NCBI GenBank assembly: GCA_047610385.1
Contig: JBLGAC010000061.1
Span: forward strand, 1-23,016
DNA: 23,016 bases
DNA from: JBOCEF01 sp047610385
GTDB lineage: Bacteria; Pseudomonadota; Alphaproteobacteria; Rhodobacterales; Rhodobacteraceae
Direction of reading: 5' to 3'
Part shown: in pieces, positions 14,581-22,874 of the stretch
Layout of the letters: each line of letters begins with the position of its first letter
Position numbering within the stretch: the first letter of the stretch is position 1
Notes under the pieces: model-generated
Told to the model about the DNA's origin: nothing
Databases searched by the model: none
The model's input: the letters and a program-made list of their open reading frames with translations, nothing else
Position numbers and translations under genes: made by a program

Positions 14581-15353
14581 CACGCATACCTCGGCAGCAT
14601 GATGCACGACGCAAGGCGGCCATAGTCACGCTCATCACGGTGCACGGACCGGCGGTAGGAATAGAACCTCTGGCGGTCCTCATAGGTGCAGCGGCGCATC
14701 CAGCCTGCCTCATCCACACCCACATCGCGCAGGCGGCGCAGGCAATAAGACGGCAGATCGAACAGCGGCTTGCCGCGCGGACCCATGGTGAAGAACTGCG
14801 CATGCTCTGGGTCGTCGTCCGTGAACCGCTCCATGAAGTCCATGCCGACCTCATAGGCGCGCTGGGAAATGCACGGACCGATGGCGGCGGCGATCTGCGC
14901 GCGCTTGGCGCCCAAGGCCTCCATCGCGTCCACCGTCGCCTCCAGCACGCCTGCCTCAGCGCCGCGCCAGCCCGCATGGGCGGCGCCGATCACGCCTGCC
15001 TTGGGGTCATGAAACAGCACCGGCGCGCAATCGGCAGTCAGGATGCACAGCGCGATGCCGCCGGTTTTGGTGACCATGGCATCGGCCTCGGGGCGGTCCG
15101 CGTCAGCCCACGGCGCATCAATCGTCGCCACGGTCGGGGAATGGATCTGGCGCACCGACAGCAGCATGCCGGGCAGCACGCCCATTGCCTCAGCGACCCG
15201 CGCGCGATTCTCGGCCACAGCCTCAGGCGCATCCGACGATCCGGGGCCGCAGTTCAACGACCCATAGACGGATGTCGACACCCCCCCCTCACGGGTGAAG
15301 AAACCGTGGCGCACCTGATCAAGCCATTCAGAGGTCAGCGGGGATAGGGACAT
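14580..15353 (-). CDS. pgeF: PgeF/YfiH peptidoglycan-editing factor
   Basis: This is a 257-residue protein of the YfiH/multicopper-polyphenol-oxidase-like family. In E. coli it removes wrongly built peptidoglycan precursors carrying L-Ser in place of L-Ala. The catalytic-site residues are visible: His71 (VRQIHS), Cys109 (TADCAPV) and His126 (AHAGWRG), followed by AAIGPCI and the C-terminal RRSVHRDERDYGR. I chose ATG 15353 because GGAG lies six bases before it; in-frame starts upstream at 15368 and 15464 have no such site. It is preceded by a 177-base gap with a long hairpin and overlaps the M24 gene by one base. Confidence 0.9.
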   Translation of the reverse strand: MSLSPLTSEWLDQVRHGFFTREGGVSTSVYGSLNCGPGSSDAPEAVAENRARVAEAMGVLPGMLLSVRQIHSPTVATIDAPWADADRPEADAMVTKTGGIALCILTADCAPVLFHDPKAGVIGAAHAGWRGAEAGVLEATVDAMEALGAKRAQIAAAIGPCISQRAYEVGMDFMERFTDDDPEHAQFFTMGPRGKPLFDLPSYCLRRLRDVGVDEAGWMRRCTYEDRQRFYSYRRSVHRDERDYGRLASCIMLPRYA

Positions 15354-15471
15354 GGCGGTCTCCGTCATCGGATGGGCGGCCCGAGCGCCACCAAGTGCGA
15401 AGGTGGACCGGACACCCCCTCCGGGGCAAGTGCCACGCCGGGATGGCGCGCCACGAACGCGCAAGCGGGCG

Positions 15472-15520
15472 CGCGGCCGGGTGAGCGGGAGGGGCCTTCC
15501 CCTCCCCGAACCCGGCCGCG
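15472..15520 (-). other. Long GC hairpin between midA and pgeF
   Basis: The outer arms CGCGGCCGGGT (15472-15482) and ACCCGGCCGCG (15510-15520) pair perfectly over 11 bp. Inside, GGGAGGGG (15487-15494) pairs with CCCCTCCC (15499-15506) around a 4-base loop. It starts 11 bases after the midA-like stop. There is no T-run, so it may be a pause, a processing site or a stability element rather than a terminator. Confidence 0.6.
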
Positions 15521-15530
15521 ACCGGCGCCG

Positions 15531-16592
15531 TCAGCCGAACCCCGGCGGCGCCCCCGCCCCGGGCCCGGTCAACGCGAGCGCCTTGAACAGCGTCCCCATT
15601 TCATCAGGATGCGCGAGGCGCCGATGGGCGGCCACGACCGCGTCCGCGGCGGCGTCATCGCGCACAGCCCGCAACAGGGCCTGCGCGCGGGCCGTCAGGC
15701 CAAGGCTTTCCAGCAGCGCGCCTTGGGTCATCAGCGGCCATGCGCGCGCGCCTTTGGCCGCCCGCGCCAGCGCGCCGAAATGCACATGGGCGGTCAGGTC
15801 AGCCTGCCCCGGCGCCGCGAACGGATCGGTGAAGGCATGACCGCGCAGGGCCTGAAACGTATCGCCGCCCTGCGTGGGCGGCTCGCCATAGCCATAATCC
15901 ACAATCAGCGCCGCACCGCCATCGGTTGCCAGCCGCGCGCCGATCCATGCCGCCACGGCCTCAGATGCTGGGGAGACCTCGCGCAGCGCGCCGTCCGGCG
16001 CGGCTTCGTCCCATGGCACGACCGGCCCGCAGGCGAGGCGCAGGGCGCCCTCATCCACCGTCACCACCCGTTCGCGCCAGCGGCCCTTGCGGCGTTCAAG
16101 CTGGCGGATCGGCAGGGCATCAAAAAACTCGTTGGCGACCAACAGCAGCGGGGTGCCTGCGGGGATGTCCTCAGCGCGGTCGAACCAGATCGGATCGCGC
16201 CCGGCCAGCGCCTCAGCCTGACGCGCGCGCAGCACGGGGCTGATTTCAACCATCGCGGGGCGGCCCACAGCGGCCAGAAACCCCGGTGCAGCGGCCCCTG
16301 CGCGCAAAATATCGGCCATCAGCGTGCCGCGGCCCGGCCCCAGCTCAGCCAGCACCACCCGTTCGGGTGCGCCGATATCCAGCCATGTCTGCGCCAGCCA
16401 CAATCCGATCAATTCACCGAACATCTGGCTGATTTCCGGCGCGGTGGTGAAATCGCCCGCCGCCCCCAGCGGATCGCGGGAGGTATAATAGCCATGTTCG
16501 GGGTGCCCCAGACATAGCGCCATATAGTCCGAAAGGCGCATCGGCCCGCCCTGTGCGATGTGGGCGCGCAAAATGGCCGCCAGCGCGGTCAC
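15531..16592 (-). CDS. MidA/NDUFAF7-type SAM methyltransferase
   Basis: This is a 353-residue class I SAM-dependent methyltransferase of the MidA/NDUFAF7 (COG1565) family. Eukaryotic members methylate an arginine of the complex I subunit NDUFS2; the bacterial role is less clear. Landmarks are GHPEHGYYTSRDPLGAAGDFTTAPEISQ (about 29-56), the SAM loop LAELGPGRGTLM (81-92), VEISP (115-119), VANEFFDALPIRQ and DYGY. The start is GTG 16592, overlapping the lgt stop by four bases (GTGA), which shows translational coupling. The lgt-midA-pgeF order is, from memory, common in Rhodobacteraceae. Confidence 0.88.
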   Translation of the reverse strand: MTALAAILRAHIAQGGPMRLSDYMALCLGHPEHGYYTSRDPLGAAGDFTTAPEISQMFGELIGLWLAQTWLDIGAPERVVLAELGPGRGTLMADILRAGAAAPGFLAAVGRPAMVEISPVLRARQAEALAGRDPIWFDRAEDIPAGTPLLLVANEFFDALPIRQLERRKGRWRERVVTVDEGALRLACGPVVPWDEAAPDGALREVSPASEAVAAWIGARLATDGGAALIVDYGYGEPPTQGGDTFQALRGHAFTDPFAAPGQADLTAHVHFGALARAAKGARAWPLMTQGALLESLGLTARAQALLRAVRDDAAADAVVAAHRRLAHPDEMGTLFKALALTGPGAGAPPGFG

Positions 16593-17437
16593 GCCCGGGC
16601 GCGCAGGACCAGCCAGATGCCGACTGCGATCATCGGCGCGGACAGGATCTGGCCCATGGTCAGGCCCATTTCGCCGAACTGCACCGCATGGCCCAGCGGG
16701 TTGCCCGGCCCGGTGAATTGCACGTCGGGCTGGCGGAACAATTCAACAAAGCTGCGCGCGGCGCCGTAGCCGATCAGGAACAGCCCGATCATGGTCCCCG
16801 GCCGCATCAGCCCGCCGCGCCGCGTGCCGACCCACCACAGAACTAGGAACAGCACCGCGCCTTCCAGCAGCGCCTCATAAAGCTGTGAGGGATGGCGTGG
16901 CAGCGGCCCGGCACCGGGAAACACGGTGCCCCAGGGCGCATCGGTGACGCGGCCCCACAATTCGGCGTTGATGAAATTGGCGACGCGGCCCAGCAGCAGC
17001 CCGACGGGCGCGGCCATGGCCACCGCGTCGCCGACCTGCAGTGTCGGCAGACCGCGGGATCGGCAGAACAGCGCCCCCCCGACCACCACCCCGAGGAACC
17101 CACCATGGAACGACATGCCGCCATTCCAGACCTGCAAAATCTCAGCTGGGTTCGCCAGGTAATAGGCCGGCTGATAGAACAACACGAACCCTAGCCGCCC
17201 GCCCAGAATGACGCCAAGCACCATCCACGTCAGCAATTCTTCGGGCTGGTCCGGGGTCATCGGCGCAGCGCGGCCGGGCCACAGCGCAGGGCGCTTCATC
17301 AGGAACGTCACATAGCGCCACGCCAGCACCAGCCCAGCGATATAAGCCAGCGCATACCAGCGCAGGCTGAGTGTGATGCCGAACAGCTCCATCGAAGCCA
17401 GCGTGGGATCGATGTTCGGGAAGGGTAACACGAGCAT
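16589..17437 (-). CDS. lgt: Prolipoprotein diacylglyceryl transferase
   Basis: This is a 282-residue polytopic inner-membrane enzyme that moves diacylglyceryl from phosphatidylglycerol onto the lipobox cysteine of prolipoproteins. The Lgt signature GRVANFINAELWGR (150-163) is complete, with GGMSFHGG (106-113, the essential His region), HPSQLYE (182-188) and SFVELFRQPD (229-238). About seven hydrophobic segments are visible. I chose ATG 17437 because AGGA lies six bases upstream; in-frame ATGs at 17452 and 17500 would add non-family residues. It is the first gene of the leftward lgt-midA-pgeF-M24 run; its promoter should lie just right of 17437. Confidence 0.95.
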   Translation of the reverse strand: MLVLPFPNIDPTLASMELFGITLSLRWYALAYIAGLVLAWRYVTFLMKRPALWPGRAAPMTPDQPEELLTWMVLGVILGGRLGFVLFYQPAYYLANPAEILQVWNGGMSFHGGFLGVVVGGALFCRSRGLPTLQVGDAVAMAAPVGLLLGRVANFINAELWGRVTDAPWGTVFPGAGPLPRHPSQLYEALLEGAVLFLVLWWVGTRRGGLMRPGTMIGLFLIGYGAARSFVELFRQPDVQFTGPGNPLGHAVQFGEMGLTMGQILSAPMIAVGIWLVLRARA

Positions 17438-17990
17438 GAGGCATCCTGACATTGGATCGATTTCGGCCGAAGGGTTGGCGGCGCAAAGGGCCCAAGTCAA
17501 CCCAGGCGGCGCGCCCGTGGGGTGCGGCCCTCAGAAGCCCTGAGCCTCCCTAAGATGGGTGACGCAATGCCAAATGGCAGGTTTCAGCTGGTAAGCGCCT
17601 GTTTTTGCTTGGAGTATGACGTTTTTCGCGTCACATATCGCTCATGCGATTAGGCCCCCCTTCATCTCCCGGACCTGCACCGCTCTCACGCTTCGAAACA
17701 CAGCAATTCAGGTGGCTGCTGGATCACAAAACCTAAATATTTGAATTAGATGACGGCAAAGGATCCCACACACTAAAGATATTTTGCGGTCTGAGCGGCC
17801 TGACATTTAAGAGGCTGAGACCCATTCCCGCGCCACCGTCCTGCGCTGGGCAAGCCCTTGCGCGAAGACGCAGCCGCCCTCCACCACCCGCTGCATGAGA
17901 AGCATGCGTTGGCCAGGGCGGCCTGGCGTGGCCCGAGACCCACGCCCATAGGCGTCGCCCTTCGCCGTGAGTGCCCCCAGATAATCCTCG
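17438..17990. other. Gene-free stretch upstream of lgt
   Basis: About 550 bases hold no supported gene. The left part should carry the lgt promoter, but I see no clear -35/-10 pair. A short hairpin with arms TGACG and CGTCA lies near 17617-17635. Frames on the minus strand from 17773 and 17807 give Arg- and Gly-rich peptides without family features; the second may be decayed coding sequence continuing the remnant to its right. Base composition begins to fall here compared with the genes to the left. Confidence 0.4.
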
Positions 17991-18209
17991 TTATGTGAGC
18001 ACGGCATCGACCGCACATTCCACCCCAGCGCCGCGCTGTATGCACGGGCGTGTCCGGGTCTCAACCTCAGAGGCTTGCAGGTATTTCGCCGTATCCGGCT
18101 CAATCAACCCGCGGCGCACCAATCACTGGCTGAGCGTGGTCACGTCGCGCGCGATCATGCGCTCAGCAACGCGCTTGTTGTCCGATGTGAAAGCGAACCG
18201 CTTTGGCAT
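17991..18209 (-). pseudogene. Small ORF broken by an in-frame TGA
   Basis: From ATG 18209 a frame of 73 codons runs to TAA 17991-17993 with one TGA at 18123-18125. The first part reads MPKRFAFTSDNKRVAERMIARD..LSQ and the second LVRRGLIEPDTAKYLQASEVETRTR, together a plausible helical, basic small protein if the TGA were TGG. I do not recognise the family. A second minus frame (17807-18103) overlaps and continues with protein-like sequence, hinting at a further frameshift. It lies among mobile-element debris. Confidence 0.35.
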
Positions 18210-18239
18210 GGACGCCCAATCTGGCGATCAATAGATCGC

Positions 18240-18400
18240 GATTAAAGATATATTTATAAACAAATTTCATGAATATGCGAGAATTTTTAGAACAATATTA
18301 TAAATAGTATTATTAATCTAACAAAAATCCAAAATAATAACACCCATAATCACAAAAATATCCACATAAATCGCATCTATCGCAAGGCACACTGCGTCTG
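18240..18400. other. AT-rich island
   Basis: This is a sharply AT-rich block between the broken small ORF and the ATPase pseudogene, with no coding frame. It holds a near-palindrome: AATATTAT (18294-18301) and ATAGTATT (18304-18311) match at 7 of 8 positions as inverted repeats. There are no clear iterons. It could be the edge of imported DNA. Confidence 0.6.
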
Positions 18401-18423
18401 TGACACTGAGAGGCCGCTTTTGG

Positions 18424-19477
18424 TCAGTGCTTTTTCAAAAACCACCAACCTCTGGACGCCTGCCACCACATCTGGGTTTCGGCCATCGGACGTGTGAAGC
18501 AAGGCGGCCCGCCCCCGCAGCGCTGCGCGATGGCGAGGGAATGCACCGCGTGCAAATCCTCAATCACCCGCACCTTGCCCCAATCGAACTGGAGCACCGT
18601 GCGCAGCCGTGACCCCCGCTCAAGCTGGGTGGAAAGGGCGCCGAGCGGCATCATATCCGCGCCGCTTCTGACAGCGTGGATCATCAACTCGCCGTGACAA
18701 TGCCAGCCCTTGGCCCTGGCCACCCGTGTGCTGAGGTCAGCAGGCCGTACGGTCGACGCAGCCTCACGCCCAAGCGCGTCGCGGTTCGGCTTGTTGCGGT
18801 GGTCGAGCATCAAGACCGCCGCGTTCGTCTGATTGCTGATCGTCTTGGCCGCATGGTTGACCGTCATCAACGCCGATGCATCCCTTTGCTCCAAACCGTT
18901 GCGCACCGCGCTGATGACCACCACGTCGGGCGCCACCGTCTTGATCCAGCGCCCCAGAAGCCCGAGGCGCTCCTCAGTGTTGACGGGCATCTGGCCGCCA
19001 TCCTCAGCGCGGAAAAGCGAGGGCGACCACAAGCCGAAGCTGTCCCCCGCACCCCCCAGATTTGCTGATATGTGCAAAGCTGCGTAAGCGCGGTGCGCGC
19101 TGGGTTGTCGAAGCTAAGATAAAGCGTTTTCATGCTCCGGGTGACCGCGAAGGGACCAGCCTCCGCCTTGCCAGCCGCCGCCGGAGCGCCGTGAACAGCG
19201 ACTTGCCTGAGCCGTTGTATCCGACGACCTGCGTGATTTCCCCCTTGAAAATCAACGGCTCGATCACCCAGGTCCAGTCCTTCAAGGCAGCCATCAGACG
19301 ATCAACATCGCCCATCTGGATCAGGGTCAGCGCACGGGCTGGCGCGGCCTCGACCGTCGACGCGCTCACGGCGTTTGCGTCGGGCTTGCGGGCGTCACCG
19401 TCATAATGATGCGGGCAGTTGCGCCGGTCTATGTCCAGCACGCTGCGCAGCATCCTGACCATCTCAGACTGTGGCAC
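18424..19477 (-). pseudogene. AAA/RecA-fold ATPase (RepA/prophage type), two frameshifts
   Basis: Three minus-strand frames together give one protein of about 350 residues. Segment 1 (19477 to about 19172) ends with Walker A: VIEPLIFKGEITQVVGYNGSGKSLF. Segment 2 (about 19172-19080) gives MKTLYLSFDNPARTALTQ. Segment 3 (about 19080-18424) gives HISANLGGAGDSFG, then Walker B-like PDVVVISAV and LMLDHRNKPNRD. This order fits RecA-like ATPases of the plasmid/phage RepA type that help replication start. Two separate frame changes make an active product very unlikely. The frame starts with GTG right at the AT-rich island, so the 5' end may also be missing. The exact family needs a profile search. Confidence 0.75.
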
Positions 19478-19612
19478 GAGCCTATTTTTATTATTTCATC
19501 TAGAAAAGTGTAATTAGAAAAATTAATATCCATTTTTATATATTTATAATTTTACTTACATAAATTTTTGCAAAATTCACCTCGTATACCGCACAGAAGT
19601 GCATGTGACTTA
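19478..19612. other. Second AT-rich island
   Basis: This is an AT-rich block just upstream of the ATPase pseudogene, of the same kind as 18240-18400, so the pseudogene is framed by two such islands. No gene is seen. It might hold the old promoter of the ATPase gene. Confidence 0.55.
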
Positions 19613-19953
19613 ATGGGAATGAGACGTCGACGCGGCCTTACCCCGACCGAAGACACCCGGCCGGGAAGCTATTCGCACCCCACAGGCTGGTGCATCGCCC
19701 AGGTGTCGGTCTGATCCAAGTGGTCTTCGGATCAGCAATGCCACAAAAACCTCGGCGATGAGAGCACCGCCTTAATTGTGACCGATGAGGTGTGGGGCTG
19801 GAAGGAGAAGGTCCACGATAAAAAGCGCCCCCTCAAGCCAGGCGAGCGCACGTCCAGCGTGGTCGGCCTGCTCAAGCGCCTTGAGATAAGTTCGATTGAT
19901 TTCACGACGTGGAAATTCGCGCGCGAAGACCTTAAAAAAGAATCTAGCGCAGC
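19613..19953 (+). pseudogene. Degraded plus-strand coding remnant, unrecognised
   Basis: From ATG 19613 a 33-codon frame (MGMRRRRGLTPTEDTRPG...) ends at TGA 19712-19714. The same frame continues after the stop as protein-like sequence with GDESTALIVTDEVWGWKE and a lysine-rich stretch ending REDLKKES near 19940, where an IS5-family copy begins. The unbroken later part and its composition suggest a former gene cut by a stop and then by the insertion. I cannot name a family. Confidence 0.3.
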
Positions 19954-20819
19954 GTCTGAGAGCCCGACTCATAATTCGACGGGTCCTGCGTGGAAGCGCG
20001 CCAAGCGTCTGATCATAATGCGAATATGGGCAATCAGGAGCCATGCCTCGGCGCTGGGAATGAACGCCTCCCAGTCCTTCGCCAGACGGCGGCATCGCCC
20101 GAGCCAGGGATCGGTCCGTTCAACCACCCACCGGCGTGGCAGAACCTTGAAGCCGCATGCGGCGTCGGACCGTTTGATGATCTCGATCCGCCAGTCGCCC
20201 TCTCCCTTCAGGGCACCGCGCAGTTTCGGCCCGGCATAGCCGGCGTCCCTCGCCCGGCAGGCGAATGCGCAGCAATCGCCGAGAGGGGCGGTCCTGCACG
20301 CCAGCCGAATGAACCACGGCGCCGACCATCAGGCCCAGCGTGTCGGTCACGATATGCCGCTTGCGGCCTTTGATCCGTTTCCCGGCGCCGAAGCCCCGCG
20401 GGCCGCCGCTTTCAGTGGTTTTCACGCTCTGGCTGTCGATAACGCCCGCCGAGGGGCTGGCTTCGCACCCTTCCAGTTCGCGCGCGGCCATGACCATCAG
20501 GTGGTTGATCGCGCGTAAAAGGCCGCCGTTCCGCCAGTCGTAGAAGTAGCGCTGCACGGTGGTGAACGGCGGAAAATCCCGCGGCAGCAGGCTCCATTGG
20601 CAGCCGGTCGCGGCGATGTATTGGATCGCGTTCACCACATCGCGAAGATCCGTCGTGCGCGGGCGGCCCAAGCGGCGGGGGCCTGGCAGCAGCGGCGCGA
20701 TCAGGCCCCATTCGCGGTCCGTCAGATCGCTTGAGTACCTGCCGCCTCGCCGGGCATGCTCCCGGCGAGCGGTCTCAGTCCAGGCCATCGGCGGCTCCAT
20801 CTAGTCTCACAAACGGATG
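19954..20819 (-). mobile_element. IS5-family insertion sequence, copy 1
   Basis: This is an element of about 866 bases with a minus-strand transposase. The limits are estimated from homology with copy 2: both share CTGAGAG..CCG.CTCATAATT at the left and GTTTGTGAGACT.GATGGAGCC (minus strand) at the right. The ends show only a short shared core (TGAGA) as inverted repeats, so the exact borders are uncertain by several bases. It interrupts the remnant at 19613-19953. Confidence 0.75.
19962..20788 (-). pseudogene. IS5-family transposase with a frameshift
   Basis: This is a DDE transposase of the IS5 family. It starts MAWTETARREHARRGGRYSSDLTDREW (ATG 20788), with GRPRTTDLRDVVNAIQYIAATGCQWSLLP, the first catalytic Asp in GVIDSQSVKTTESGG, and KGRKRHIVTDTLG. 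Near HSAGVQDR (about 20290) the frame shifts. The second frame carries DAGYAGPKL (second Asp region), IEIIKRSDAACGFKVLPRRWVVERT (Glu helix) and ends RLARFHAGPVEL. Sequence between the two parts is shorter than usual. It could be a programmed frameshift as in some IS427-type elements, but the local deletion argues for decay. Confidence 0.8.
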
Positions 20820-20918
20820 GAATCATAACCTACGGAAATCTAACAGGTCTTTTCGGGTTGGGCTCTGAGATATCCACCGATGCCGAAACATCCCCATAAT
20901 CCACCCTCAAGAGGAATA

Positions 20919-21151
20919 ATGTATATTTTTCTTTCGCAAATTTGGAATTGAACGACGTCGAAGTTGAGAACACATCTCTGTGGATGCTGCCCAGTCGCCA
21001 TATCTTCACCACAGATCGCGCTGAAATGCGCATCACCGCCAGCGGAAGCACACAGCTTTTGGTTGTGATCACAGACGTGAAGGGGCGCTTTGCCTGGGAC
21101 TTCATCAACACCCACGTCCTCTGGGAGTGTCTGGCTTTCGTGTATCTGTGA
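20919..21151 (+). pseudogene. Small ORF, possibly frameshifted, unrecognised
   Basis: AGAGGA (20910-20915) precedes ATG 20919, which opens MYIFLSQIWN and stops at 20949-20951. The neighbouring frame then runs open from 20942 to TGA 21149-21151, giving LNDVEVENTSLWMLPSRHIF, EMRITASGSTQLLVVITDVKGRFAWDF and ending ECLAFVYL. One base change would join them into about 79 residues with alternating strand-like segments. No family is recognised. It could be a chance pairing. Confidence 0.3.
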
Positions 21152-21184
21152 TTTGGCCCATACTTCGTGAGGGGAGCAAGGACG

Positions 21185-21470
21185 ATGACCATTGCCAATG
21201 ACCTGCTGGCCGAACTTCTGAAGGGCTGAGGGCGGAGTTGACGGCGCATCCGCTGCCCGGCAGGGCATTGCGCAGCCGAACCGGCACAATGGCTTGTCCT
21301 GTTGGGTGCTGAAAATCCACGACGATGCCCTGCCGCGTGATCGGGAGCGCAGCTTTGAGCCAGAGTTGGTCAAAAGAACCAAACTTGGATCAATGGGACA
21401 AAAAATAGATTTAAATAGTGAAAAAATCATCAGTCTCCACGCCGCTGGCCCATAAATTCGTGACATCCTT
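21185..21470 (+). pseudogene. IS256-family transposase relic, N-terminal part
   Basis: ATG 21185 opens MTIANDLLAELLKG, the usual start of one IS256 (mutator-type) transposase group, stopped by TGA 21227-21229. Further on, another frame reads NRHNGL, then LPRDRERSFEPELVK and KIISLHAAGP, matching the family stretch PRDRxGSFEPELV...IIxLYAAGLS. Stops and frame changes interrupt it, and the catalytic core is absent. Confidence 0.7.
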
Positions 21471-21680
21471 TTACATCCCAAAATGTCTATGGAATGAAAG
21501 TGTTGGCTGATCCCCCTCTTGGGCAATGCTGCGCAATACCTTTCCGGGCAGAAGATCGGCTAAATTACTTATGAAATTTTCGACAATTACATAAATATCA
21601 ATACCTGTCGCTAGATTTCATTTATAGAGTGTTTATCTTTGAGAGATTTGCATCTTTACCGCCCCAGTATGGTGGCGATA
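21471..21680. other. AT-rich stretch inside the IS256 relic
   Basis: This lies where the DDE core of the transposase should be, but only AT-rich, non-coding sequence is seen. About 210 bases stand in for several hundred in an intact element, so the core has been lost by deletion and decay. Confidence 0.5.
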
Positions 21681-21681
21681 A

Positions 21682-21867
21682 TAGCATGAATTGATCCCGT
21701 TCGTCACCTTAGATCAGGCAATCTACAAGATTATCCACACCACCAAAGTGATCGAGAGCTTAAACCGCATTATCCACAAATCCATCAAAATCCATGGCTC
21801 GCTCCCGACGGATTAATTGGCCGTGAAGCTGATCTATTTGGCGATTTGCAGATTCAAGAAGGGCTGA
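21682..21867 (+). pseudogene. IS256-family transposase relic, C-terminal part
   Basis: The frame reads HELIPFVTLDQAIYKIIHTTKVIESLNRIIHKSIK and, after one TAA, LAVKLIYLAICRFKKG up to TGA 21865-21867. It matches the conserved IS256 end IPFFAFPPEIRKIIYTTNAIESLNRxxRKxIKTRGSFPxDEAAxKLIYLAI. It is on the same strand and in the same order as the N-terminal piece, so both come from one element. Confidence 0.8.
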
Positions 21868-22222
21868 AAAAATATCTATTTATAGCGTGCTGCACGCAAT
21901 CATTTATCTATAATAAACAATGCATTTTCAAATACATACCTGTATCTAAAATCCGCATGGACCAAGGCAAATAAACACAATTCAGAGCGCTCCCACGTCA
22001 CCGGCATTGAAGCCAGCCTGGCGCAATCCATTCGGATGAAACACGCCAAGATGAAAGCGCTATTGATCCGTTGGGGGCACCTCAAACCCGGCAAGCCGAG
22101 CTTGGAGCCATCAACACTCATCGACATTGATCCTACGATCAAACATGCTGAAGGCGGCAAGACGGCCGCTAGCCTCGACGCCATCCATCAGCGCCACCAG
22201 CTTGCACAATTTTTGAGATCAA
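21868..22222. other. Gap with one weak plus-strand ORF
   Basis: AT-rich at first, then ordinary composition. A plus frame from ATG 22036 to 22248 encodes MKHAKMKALLIRWGHLKPGK... PTIKHAEGGKTAASLDAIHQRHQLAQFL and is open upstream to about 21975. It runs into the left end of IS5-family copy 2, so it may be the front of a cut gene. No family is recognised. The minus frame 21900-22184 has no features of a real protein. Confidence 0.3.
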
Positions 22223-22871
22223 GCCTGAGAGACCGTCTCATAATTTAGTCGGCCCCGCGTAAAGCTGCGCCAAGCGTCTGACTAAAACATGGATATTGGC
22301 AATCAGGAGCCATGCCTCAGCGCTTGCGTTGGAGGCTTGCCAGATCTTCGCTTGGCGGCAGCTTTGTCCGAGACCTGGCAAGGGCACGTCTGACCACCCA
22401 CTGGCGCGGAAGAACTTTAAAACCTTGGGCAGCGTCGGAACGCTTGATGATCTCAATCCGGCAGTCGCCCTTGGCCTTTTGGGCATCGCGCAGCTTCAGC
22501 CCGGCGTCGCCGCCGCCCTTCGCCCGCCAGGCGAGTGAACCACAGCGCCAGCCAACAAACCGAGCGTGTCGGTCACAATGTGATGCTTGTGGCCGCCAAA
22601 GGGCCCAGCCTTGCGCCCTTCCAGCCCACGCGCGGTCATCACCAGCAGGTGGCTGACGGCGCGAAAAAGACCGCAGTTCCACCAGTTGAGAAAATAACAC
22701 CGCAAGTTCGTAAATGGGGGGAAGTTCTGCGGCAACGGGCTCCACTAGCAGCCAGCCGCGGCGATATATTGGATTGCGCCAATCACATCACGCAGGTCCG
22801 TTGTGCGGGAGAGGGGGGCAACACGGCAAGGGACATGCATCAGCGGCTCCATCCAGTCTCACAAACAGATG
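22223..22871 (-). mobile_element. IS5-family insertion sequence, copy 2, heavily eroded
   Basis: This is the same element as 19954-20819, in the same orientation, but about 650 bases instead of 866. Pieces of the transposase remain: LRDVIGAIQYIAAAGC, stop, WSPLPQNFPPFTNL; HLLVMTARGLEG; HKHHIVTDTLGL; IEIIKRSDAAQGFKVLPRQWVV; and a C-terminus ending RRLAQLYAGPTKL. The first 45 or so residues and the first catalytic Asp segment (VIDSQSVKTTESGG) are deleted, and stops and frameshifts separate the rest. It cannot make transposase. Confidence 0.75.
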
Positions 22872-22874
22872 ACC

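Noticed and set aside
15472..15520. Rho-independent terminator
   Set aside because: The stem is strong but no T-run follows on either strand.
18123..18125. Selenocysteine reading of the TGA
   Set aside because: No selenoprotein family fits and no SECIS-like stem was evident after it; the surroundings are decayed.
20840..21526. 228-codon minus-strand frame
   Set aside because: It runs antisense through the IS256 relic, and its peptide shows no domain or start site.
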